Assembly (NCBI GenBank): GCA_019671005.1
Contig: CM033726.1
Span: 3,348,001-3,412,000, forward strand
Reading direction: 5' to 3'
Length of the DNA stretch: 64,000 bases
Source: Hibiscus mutabilis
Lineage: Eukaryota > Streptophyta > Magnoliopsida > Malvales > Malvaceae
Each line of letters starts with the position of its first letter. The stretch's first letter is position 1. A program made the position numbers and the translations under genes. This document shows positions 45,609 through 54,881 of the stretch, one piece after another. The notes below the pieces were generated by a model. The model ran no database searches. It was not told the origin of the DNA and saw only the letters and a program-made list of their open reading frames with translations.

Positions 45609-45622
45609 CGAGTTTGAGGGTG
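45609..45622 (+). other. Polypurine tract
   Basis: The purine-rich stretch GAGTTTGAGGGTG immediately precedes the 3' LTR. This is the usual site where plus-strand DNA synthesis is primed. It follows TTGAGGACAAGCAATAGTTC. Confidence 0.7.
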
Positions 45623-47175
45623 TGATAAGTGTTCAAAAGTACTATTTTTCTTACCCTTTTTACTCATATTATTGTTAGACTTAGGCTCATATTAGTTACA
45701 TAATTAGTCATTCATGCATTAATCCATGTTTCCTTCCATCGTTGAGCTTGATTGCATAACTTGGTTGTTTTTGTGGGAAAAGATGCTGCTTTGGTGTGTT
45801 TTGTGTGCATGTGCAGAATCACTTGCCAAAGCAAGGCTAGAGCTAGTTGTCAGGGCAATGCATGAAGGAGATGCCGAGCTAGTTGCCAGGGCAATGCATG
45901 AAGGAGATGTCGAGTTAGTTTCCAGGGCAATGCATGAAGGAGACACCGAGCCAGTTTTTAGGGCAATTGTCGACAAAGAATAAGGTGATATGGTAGTCGA
46001 AATTTATGACTAGACAAGCCCAAGATGACGTGGAGCAAAGCTAAATCCCAAATGAGTTTGATTTCCGTGAAGAGGTTAAAAAAGAATTAAATTCCAATAA
46101 GATAGGAGAAGTTCTGGAAGGAATATAATTATAATAAAGAATTTTATTCTTTAAAGATAATTTAACTTCAACTTAACTTCCTCCTCAAAGAAGGACTTTG
46201 ACATAGCCCTATAAATTAGAGGTCATGCCGTCAATTCCAAAGAGAGAGAGAGATGAGAGAACTTTCGACAAGCATCAAGGGCAAGGAGGATTTCGACAAA
46301 GCTTCATCCATTCTTCATCTTTTTCTTTCTTGTTCAATTAGGTTCATGCTAGGAATTCTTTATCTTGTGTTTCTTTGGAACCTAGCCATGAACTAAATCT
46401 ATTTGGCTAAGGTTATTGTGTCTTGTAGTTGTGAGAAACTATTAGATTTTGTTTAGGTAATAAGAGTTTGCACTTTTCTATTCAAGGTTTATTCATTCTT
46501 GGTTCTTATTCTTGTTTGCGAGTGAATTGGGAGAGGATCTCGTAACTTCATCTATTTATCTAATATCGGGAAAGTTAGATTCAAGAAACGAATGAATATG
46601 ATCTTTATTCAATCTATTGATGGTGAAGATTAATCCGGCTTAGGAATAAGTTAAGGATTTCAACGGCTAAGAAGAGCGCAAGATTGGTTGTTGTTCACCC
46701 TTGATTCATGCAGGGACGTATTATCAAGGCATGCACAAGTAGCTAGAGTTTCGACTTAGGGATAAGAAGAAACCATTGAAGAACGCTCTGTCGAACCTTG
46801 AAGGTTGCTGCCCAGACGCCCAAGTAGTTGCCCAACTAGTCGCCCAGGCAACCATTGATTAGTTGCCAAGGCAACCCCATTGTGCAAGTTGCCCTTGCAC
46901 TATATTACCAAGACGGTCCAATCGGCTATCACACCTTAACTCACGATAACCTGGCATATCTCTCTCATTTAATTACATCGTCTTTTACTTTATTGCTTTC
47001 TATTTTAGTTATTAGGTAAACTCCTATAATCTTCTACTTGTGTTTCTTTTACTTTTTATAGTGCAAGAGATTAGATTCTTGAAGTGGCACCAATCCCTGT
47101 GGAGACGATATCTTTTATACTATAACTTGCGACGTGTACACTTGCACAATTGCGGAACACTTATTACGCGCAACA
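45623..47175 (+). repeat. 3' LTR of the Athila-type element
   Basis: 1553 bp, TGATAAGTG..GCGCAACA, aligned end to end with the 5' LTR. The TATA box is at 46210-46216. It carries one extra 36-bp unit (45840-45965) and lacks 18 bp near 46890. The other differences are scattered single bases. Confidence 0.95.
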
Positions 47176-47780
47176 TAGTGCTCTCTTCCGGGTCCGAGTG
47201 TGATGAAGAAGTAGCTTTGGCAAGGAGATGACCGAGCTGCTTTCTGATAATATTGTGAACTATGAATGCCCCAATTGCTCCACAACCCAAAGATTGACCA
47301 AAAGCTATCAGAAAGCTCTTAACGGAAAGGATGCAAAAGAAATCCCAGTTACGCCCAGAAAAACAGCAATCGGTGCCGCTGCAGCCGCTGCTTGTCCTGG
47401 ATTACGTGCACTGTAAACAAACTAAGTAAACAAGAAAACATGTTGTAAGTACAACTGAACAAGTCGGTTCATATGGTTAATCCGAAGTTTCAATGTATGA
47501 TTTTGGGCAAAATTTACTCGAGAAACCGTCAATTTAAAATTTCAAAGAGAAAGAACACACTCTGCGGATGCATTTGTAGACTATGAATGACACCAAGGCT
47601 CCCATGACAGGTGAGATAACCCACGACGAAATAACCCTTGCCAGAGACATCCAGAAAACAGCTCCAGGCCCCCCATAAACCAGGCCAAATCCAACCATTG
47701 ATCCTACTATACAGTGAGTGGTCGAAACCGGCCACCCGTAATATGATGCAACCTGGACAATACATCATGAATCACATACA

Positions 47781-48363
47781 AATGTTAGATGAACAACTGG
47801 TTTCACATGGTTAAAAAGTTGCCTGTAAGAACATCTACAACACTTAAATTCACAGTTTCCATGATTGCTGAAAAGTACAAATGAGTTAGCAATAATAAGA
47901 GTCCAACCAGAATGAAAGTACGATCGATAAACACGATGTCAATGCATCAAGATTCTGCTTTGTCTTCTCTCTGTGTCAATTCAAGATCCTATATGATAAT
48001 CATTCCAACTGTCTTGAACTATTAGTTTGATTGTTACACAAGGATAATGCGTAGAAAAACCAAATTATATACGGTATTTGGCAGCAAGAGAACAACTCAG
48101 GCTGACTTGGATTGTAAGAATCTAAAGCTTCGTTAATAACAAACAAGAAACTAGGAATATACCGACGGAATGCTTGTGTATCAAGTATCTTAACAATGAA
48201 CCAATAGAGAGCTATTTGTTTACAATCTTGCCATATCGATTCAATGTCTTCAAAGGTTAAACAACAAAAATCATAATCAGAACATGATATTGAGTAATTC
48301 AAGCAGAAAACTAAGATCTCAAAGCAGATAAAAGTTTATATCAGGGATAGTTCAGAAAAGCAC
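47781..48363. other. Intron 1 of the PHT2;1 pseudogene
   Basis: The non-coding interval between exon 2 and exon 1 on the minus strand, with GT at the 48364 side and AG at the 47752 side. No inserted element is recognised. Confidence 0.7.
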
Positions 48364-48984
48364 CTGCAACCAAGTACCAGCAGCAGCGAGAGAAGAGAGC
48401 AATCCAGCAAAAAGCAGAGTACTCTTCCCCTGAAACACATCGGCAACAAGGATCCCTTTCTGCATTGTGCTGGTCACATGAGTTCCCATTAACAACGCTC
48501 CGGAGAACTCCAAAATGGCGCCGTCAAAACAGCCTGACGCATCGTCAATGCACCCGATCCCACCGAAGTTCCCATGGCATTCGCCACATCATTGGCTCCG
48601 ATATTCCAAGCCATATAGAACCCGAACAGAAGCGTCACGTATGACAAAAACTTGGTCTTCAAACCAACTCCCTGACCTAAAGACTTCATGAAGAATGGAA
48701 GCCTCAGAGCAGCAAACGCTATGAATACAGCAATAGCAAAAGCAGTACTGGAAGATATATTAAAAGCTTGAGCCATTCCAGGCAAGTCATCTCCACTCGC
48801 TTTAGCTTCATCTTCTTGCTCTTTCCCACCATCCGCATCGGCAAAAGAAGATACGTTGGCCAAAGGGTGCGTGAGTCTGGAGCTTCTGAAGCTCAAGAAC
48901 GGAAGACAAAGCCCGGCCGGAACTTGGAGGTGAATTAATCGAACTAACTCAAAATATTAAACATTTAACACATTATATATGTTC

Positions 48985-49310
48985 GTTTGTGTTCGTTTAT
49001 GTTTGTTTGTGTTCGTTTGCGTTCGTTTGTGTCCGTTTATGTTCATTTATCATGTTAACGAACGAACATGAACAAGCTCCATTCCTTAATGAACGAACAC
49101 GAACAAGAATTTTTTTGTTCGTTTATGTTTCGTAAATTATAAAAATTTCGTTTGTTCGGTTGAAGTTAAAAAAATCGAATCGAACATGAACACATTCTAA
49201 AAACGCAAAATGTTCTCGTTCGTCGTTTGTTCAAAATGTTGAAGTTAAACGAACGAACATGAACACACTCTCGTTCGTGTTCGTTCGGTTCGTTTACATG
49301 TCTATTTCCA
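48985..49310. repeat. GTTCGTTTGT-type repeat element
   Basis: Many copies of GTTCGTTTGT/GTTCGTTTAT on the left and their complement (AACGAACGAACATGAACA) on the right, ending CGTTCGGTTCGTTTACATG. The layout is like small hAT elements with subterminal repeats. It abuts the truncated 5' end of the PHT2;1 remnant. Confidence 0.55.
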
Positions 49311-49317
49311 TCTTTTC

Positions 49318-49510
49318 CACTTTTCAAAATTTACAACCAAATGCATTTTTTTGTTTTCATCTTTTCTACTTTTCAAAATTTAAATAGAGTTTTTTGTTTT
49401 TGTTTTCTAAAGATCTTTTTTAAAATTTACAACCAAATGCATATTTTTCATTATTTTTTATTTTTTAAGAAAATAAAAAATAAAATAATTTGTATTCTTT
49501 AGAACCGAGC
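49318..49510. mobile_element. Partial GTTTGGTT-type MITE
   Basis: The blocks CAAAATTTACAACCAAATGCA (twice, broken here by differences) and TTTGTATTCTTTAGAACCGAGCG match the closing half of the MITE pair at 28371-29365. The opening half is missing. A short LINE-like tail with A-run follows at 49520-49600. Confidence 0.5.
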
Positions 49511-49907
49511 GTACCTTATTTTTTGTTGGTTTGTTGTCTTTTGATGTTTCCCTTCCCCTGTTTTAATATAATATAAACGGCATTATTTTCAAAAAAAAAT
49601 TTATTGTTTTAGTTTTAAAACTAAAAGGACGGATAAAGAATTGGACGCAATTTTCCTTGGGGGCAAGCGACAAGCCCTCCACAAGGACCACAACCCATGT
49701 AGATTTGTCACCGCATATGATAGCGGTCAGATTTTTCCACAAGTCTTTGTATTTTGCTTTTATTGTGGATTTACTATAAACTGGTTATATATAATATATG
49801 TACATTATAAACTTTGAAATTTAGATTCTAACTTAAACACTAGTCGTTAACTTTATTTAATTAAATTCTATTATTAATTATGTTTTATGTATAAGTTATT
49901 AATTTAA

Positions 49908-50437
49908 GGCTCAAGGGTGCAAGAAGCAAGAAAAAAATCAACTAAACCAGCCTAAAAAATCAACTAAACCCCTCAATTTTTTGCACCGATTTAAGCCCTT
50001 GAACCAAGAAGTTGAATTAATTAAGTTATTAAACAAAGAAATTGAATCAATTATGCCCTTTGACCAATTTTGACCATTAAATTTTGACATTTTTCTTTAG
50101 ATATTATTGACACATGATACAGTACAGTTCTATCATGTTACATTTATATATTTTTTTTCAAAAAAACATTATTTTATAAATTTAAAATTTTTAGAATTTT
50201 TTTAGAACATTAAAGAATTTTTTAAATAAAATAAAAAACTCTGAATTTCAAGTGAAAATATTGTAAAACAACGCACTGCACCAACATATAAAAAAGTTAA
50301 GATTTAATGGTCAAAATTGGTCAAATGATTTAATTGGTCAAGATTTCTTGGTTCAATCACTTAATTGAGAGCAAAAAAAATTCATGAGATTGATTGATTT
50401 TTTTTTTAAAGTTTAAGGGATTCTTACACCCTTAAAC
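49908..50437. mobile_element. Mutator-type MITE, ~200-bp TIRs
   Basis: A 530-bp fold-back element with ends GGCTCAAGGGTGC and, inverted, GTTTAAGGGTGT. It is flanked by the exact 10-bp repeat ATTAATTTAA (49898-49907 and 50438-50447), so the duplication is 9-10 bp. The arms share words such as TTGGTTCAA and TTTGACCAATTTTGACCATTAA. Confidence 0.8.
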
Positions 50438-50447
50438 ATTAATTTAA

Positions 50448-52080
50448 TTAATATTCTTCATTTTGATCTTTTTAAGTATTTGTAATTTAATCATATTAAT
50501 TACGTACTATTTTATGTTATGTCTAAAGTTTCAAAATTCAAAAGTTTTAAAAATTAAAATTTATTATTTTTTTGAATAGGTTTAAGGTGATTATAATATA
50601 GTATATATTAATATTTTTTTAACCTTTTTAATAAAATACACATCTTATAAATATAACTACTCGAATTCGAATCTCTTAAAACTAACTAACATCTTTTTCA
50701 ACAACGTCACCGTATCACAACGGCAAAAGTTGACCTAAAATGTCACTTCACCTCGTTCGTGTTTGTTCAATCCGTTTATAAGCCTAACCAGCGACATTGA
50801 TTCTGCCCACTCCTTTCTTTGTCCTTCCCTCTTCCCATTGGTCAGTGAATTAGACATCGAGATATATTATTTTCCATTTAAATCATATTATATATATTTG
50901 GTAGGTTGAAACCGAAAAATGAGAAGAATCGTTTTTTTGTTGTTGTGCCCACTTCTGAATTTAAGGCTTTCGCAAAAACAACACCTAGTATTCGTTTACT
51001 GCAAAAGTTCGTCTTTAAAATTGGTAAGCCTTTTTCCAGTTCTTCAAAGTCTCTACACCGCTCTTCAACATGTGAAATATCATGGCTTTTCTATTTTTAG
51101 GACCGCTCTGCAAGTTTAACTATCGCACCTTGATAATACAACTGTCAAATCTATTTAACCCAATAGCGGAATCTATTATTCGACAGTCGTGCTTATTCTG
51201 TTAGCTCATTAGTAGTTATCACGAGGCTAGTCTGACATTTTTACTAATCAAAGTCCACGATGATAGATGCAGAAATTATTTTGAGGGTATGCACACATAT
51301 ATTAAATATTAACAACATAATTTTTTTGTATGTAAACGGGTGTAAACAAAATTTTAGCATAAACGCGCTCAGTAAATTAAATAATTAATAAATAACAAAT
51401 ATAAAAAATTTAGATTTGCAAGGTGGCATAATAAAATTTCAGAGTGAGTACACTGAGTAAAATAGATAACCAGTAAAAAAAATTAAATTTTTAAGGTGAG
51501 CACGTAACCTACATCCCTCTGAAAGTCCACTACTTATTATAAATACTTCACATTATCAACAATGAAAGAGTCGGCACAAAAAAAAATCGAAAAAAATCTC
51601 GCCTTCTCTTCTTTCATCTTTCCTATCTTTTTTTCTATAATCATTATACTTACTGTGACTATCCATTCTAAATTAATAAAAGTGAACCGCCTTAAACCGT
51701 CATCAATCACTTTAATTTTCCCCACCTATTTTGTTTAATGTCTCATCATTCAGGCATAACACCCTTGAACCAGTGTCGTTTGCTGAACAATAATAGTCTT
51801 TAAAAATGGAATCGTAAGGGAGACAAAACGCTTAGAAGAATCATGTGGAATGTTGGCATAACATAAAACAATCAACAAAATCCGAGGAGCGTTGAAACCA
51901 GGCCACACCAGATGGCTATTAGGTATGATGCACAGAGTGACATTTGTTTTCTCGACCACAAAAACATGTTGTGTTGTTAAGGCCACCGTCCTTTGGTTTC
52001 CAATTTGGCATCTCAGATTCCAAAATTACAAAGTCGAGAAAACTTGGGAAAGAATAAAGATTAATCTAGGGACCTTTTTG
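50448..52080. other. Intergenic, no gene seen
   Basis: Only short frames are open. Two overlapping plus-strand frames at 50906-51119 are Ser/Phe/Leu-rich and unrecognised. The part from about 51880 leads into a promoter-like cluster. Confidence 0.5.
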
Positions 52081-52088
52081 TTGCTTGA

Positions 52089-52189
52089 CACGTGTGACGT
52101 CAACACAGATTTGTGGGGAAAAAAAAGAAATAAGTAATAAACTAAAAACCTAGAAAAAGACAGCCGACTTATCTTCGCTGTCTATAAAG
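52089..52189 (+). promoter_or_regulatory. Orphan promoter-like cluster: G-box, TGACGTCA, TATA
   Basis: CACGTG at 52089-52094 directly abuts the palindrome TGACGTCA at 52095-52102, two classic bZIP-binding sites. A TATA box, TATAAAG, follows at 52183-52189 at normal promoter spacing. No coding sequence follows; a fold-back MITE starts about 50 bp downstream. It is probably the promoter of a lost or displaced gene. Confidence 0.55.
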
Positions 52190-52239
52190 GGCAAGTGTAT
52201 TGCCATTGCCAACTTGGTGGGGTTGCGTGTTAAAAGATC

Positions 52240-52522
52240 GGGTCTCGTGAGAAATTATATCATAGGCTTGACTTGCTACGTTATTTATGATCTCAATTAA
52301 TAAAATATATATTCTATTAAATTTTTTCATGTCATTTTTTTACTAAGTGAATTTATAATTAGTAAAAAGTAATTTTTAATTTAATTCACAGTAAATATGA
52401 GTGAAAATTCACTTGATAAAAAGATGACATGAAAAAATTTATTGAAATGAATATTTTTTATTGGTTAGGATCATAGATGACATGGCGAACCGGACATATG
52501 ATATAATTTCTCCTGAGTCGGA
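52240..52522. mobile_element. Palindromic MITE downstream of the orphan promoter
   Basis: The left arm GTCTCGTGAGAAATTATATC and right arm GATATAATTTCTCCTGAG are inverted copies. Further in, TTTTTTCATGTCATTTTTTT pairs with AAAGATGACATGAAAAAA. The element is nearly one long hairpin. The target duplication is not certain. Confidence 0.65.
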
Positions 52523-52608
52523 CATAAAAACACCACAAATTTATAAGTGACAAAAGTGAGCTGTAAGGTTTGAGTTTTTTTTTGGTTTAGTTCACGTTTA
52601 TTTTATAA

Positions 52609-53166
52609 GGCTTAAACCAAAAAATAGCCCTCAAATTATATCTTTTTTCTGCTTTTAGCCCTTAAACTATGATTTAGGCAAAATAAGCCCTTAAACTGTC
52701 ATTTTTGGTTACTTTAAGTCCCTAAGCTATGATTTGGACAAAATAAGCCCTTAAACTATCATTTTTTGTCACTTTAAGCCCATGGTTATAAAAATATCAT
52801 TTTATAGGCTTTTCTAACATATATAAATATTTATGTTCTTTTTAAATTTTAAAATATCATATATCAAAATAAGCCCCTAAACTATCATTTCTGGTCATTT
52901 TAAGTTCGATAGTTATTTAAGTCAAAAGAAAATTATTTCGACTAATAAGATGTTGACACATCACAAAGATTTTTGACCAATTGATAGTTTTGGGGACTAA
53001 AAGAAGAAAAATGACATAGTTTAGGTACTTATTTTGACTAAACAATAGTTTAGGGACTTAAAGTGACCAAAAATGATAGTTTAAGGGCCTATTTTGCCCA
53101 AATCATAGTTTAAGGGCTAAAAGCATAAAAAATGCATAGTTTGAGGGTTGTTTTTTGGTTTAAGCC
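52609..53166. mobile_element. Mutator-type MITE, AGCCCTTAAACT family, copy 1
   Basis: A 558-bp element with ends GGCTTAAACCAAAAAATAGC and its inverted match. It is flanked by exact 9-bp repeats ATTTTATAA (52600-52608 and 53167-53175). The arms repeat AAGCCCTTAAACTATCATTT. The element at 61794-62346 is a close copy. Confidence 0.88.
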
Positions 53167-53175
53167 ATTTTATAA

Positions 53176-54536
53176 TTTATGTTCTAGTTACGTAACTCTC
53201 TCTTTCATATGTCTTTAAGATTAAAATTTGTGTTCTTTCTGTGAGAATGCAATATGTATTGTCCTTGCACCAACACTTGTTACTTTAAGGTTTTAGGTTT
53301 TTTTTTCTAATTTGGTAATAAACAAATTATTATTATTTAAAATAGTTATCTGATCACAATTATAATTTCGTGGCAAACATATCATTTCGAGATTAGAAGT
53401 GAAACATTATTGGGTATAAAAATAATTTTAGTTCCTAAAATTTATACATTCTATTAGTTTGACCTTAATTTTTAAAAAATTAATAAATTAAACTCTCTTC
53501 ATATTTAAAATTTTCGACATTGCACACTCTTAACACACCCTTCGACCGCTTGTCGCACTCCACGCTATTGTCCCACAACTCAATAATCGACATATGTGAT
53601 AGCTCAACAAAGACAATCACTTCACTACTAGACAACTGACAGGCAAATGAAACATACCCATTACGATCTTAATATAGACATAGTCACTTCACTAATGAAA
53701 ATTTTAAATATGAATGATTAAAATTTATTGAATTATTTAGAATTAGGACTAAATTGATAGATGTATAAGTTAGAATTAAAATTGTTATTATACCAAACCG
53801 TCCATTTTAATTTTAAAGGTATAGTGACCTCTTACAAAAATATAATTTAGTGATTAAAGTGTTACCTTTAGAAGAAAAAAATGTCTTATTTGTTACCAAA
53901 CATATAATGAGTGGCGTGTGGTGTATTTTACCCTTTTAACTAATAACAACAATTAGTTTTATAAAATATAGTAAAAATACAATAAATTTATAAGAAAATT
54001 CCACAAAATTAAGATAGACTAATTACAATAATTGGTTATTTTTTCAAAACCATTAAAATGCACAAACTAATCGCTAAAGAGTGTAATAGAATATACAAGA
54101 AAGGGGTTAAAACCCGACCAAACAACTCGGGAAATAATGAACAAAACAGACTTTTGTGTCGTATGTAAAAGATAAACACCGTCAACACTAACATGAAAAT
54201 GAATATAACAATAAAAAATATATTGACAAAATCAACTTTATCACAATTCAACCATTAAATATCTTTGGTAATCACGCACCTATCAATATAAGAGAATTAG
54301 TATAGGATTCCACAACAGAAGTAGATCAGTAAGATAACCAAATAAATATAAATCTGAGAGGCGCTGTCAAATTTAACTATATAAAGAAAAAAAATATGGC
54401 ACAAGACCAGAAAAAACCTTTACTATTTTTATTAAAAAATACTTGTTAAACAAAATCACACAAAAATTCATATATAAAACAAAAAATAAATAGATAAAAA
54501 ATAAAAAAAATATAAGATAAATGTAAAATAAGACAA
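53176..54536. other. Intergenic, no gene seen
   Basis: AT-rich DNA with weakly repeated phrases. No RNA gene, ORF or element end that I can support. Confidence 0.5.
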
Positions 54537-54545
54537 TAAAAATTA

Positions 54546-54872
54546 GGCTTAACTACAAAATAAGTGTCCAAATTATATCTCTTTTTTGTAATAGGTGCCT
54601 AAATTATTTTTTGTTGAAATAGGTGCCTAAAGTTTCATTTTTTGCTGAAATATGTGCCTAAAGTATTTTTGACTGAAATATGTGCCAAAATAGGTGCCTC
54701 AATTGACTTTAAAACAAGCTAAAAATGAAACTTTAGGCAACTATTTCAGCCAAAAAAATACTTTAGACACTTATTTTAGCAAAAAATGAAATTTTAAGCA
54801 CCATCTAAAAAATACTTTAGGCATCTATTACAAAAAAAAACATAATTTGAATACTTATAATATAGTTAAGCC
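54546..54872. mobile_element. Mutator-type MITE, AGGTGCCTAAA family
   Basis: A 327-bp element with ends GGCTTAACTACAAAATAAGTG and its inverted match (ATTATAAGTATTC..). It is flanked by exact 9-bp repeats TAAAAATTA (54537-54545 and 54873-54881). The arms repeat the words AGGTGCCTAAAGT and AAACTTTAGGCA. Confidence 0.85.
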
Positions 54873-54881
54873 TAAAAATTA

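Larger units (their letters stand above)
35363..47175 (+). mobile_element. Athila-type Ty3/gypsy LTR retrotransposon, complete but inactive
   Basis: An 11,813-bp element with two long LTRs, a tRNA-Asp primer site, gag, protease, RT, RNase H, integrase and a third ORF after pol. It is flanked by exact 5-bp repeats TAGTG at 35358-35362 and 47176-47180. LTRs begin TGATAAGTG and end CAACA. The third ORF and the Asp primer site identify the Athila lineage. Stops and shifts interrupt gag, the gag-pro junction, the pol C-terminus and ORF3. It lies antisense to the PHT2;1 remnant. The LTRs are still very similar, so the insertion is fairly young. Confidence 0.95.
34782..48936 (-). pseudogene. PHT2;1: Plastid phosphate transporter PHT2;1, split by a retrotransposon
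   Basis: Exons of the chloroplast inner-envelope proton/phosphate symporter. Exon 1 is 48936-48364 (SGDDLPGMAQAFNIS, AWNIGANDVANAMGTSVGSG). Exon 2 is 47752-47561 (VASYYGWPVSTTHCIVGSMV). Exon 3 runs from 47421 to the insertion, then 35362-34782 (MYFAHGGNDVSNAIGPLAAA to the C-terminal LTKLLSFIL). Both GANDVANA and GGNDVSNA signatures of the family are present. Lesions: the transit peptide and start are missing upstream of about 48936; one base is lost near 48520 (QAVLTA then a shifted frame); the frame shifts near 47300-47320 (SFPLRAF then stop); an 11.8-kb retrotransposon is inserted; and the frame shifts again near 35127-35140 (TEIIIPND). Splice borders are still canonical. It cannot encode a transporter. 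Confidence 0.92.

Noticed and set aside
45719..45983. ORFs in the LTR repeats
   Set aside because: They come from the 36-bp LTR repeat and occur equally in both LTRs and on both strands; no protein family.
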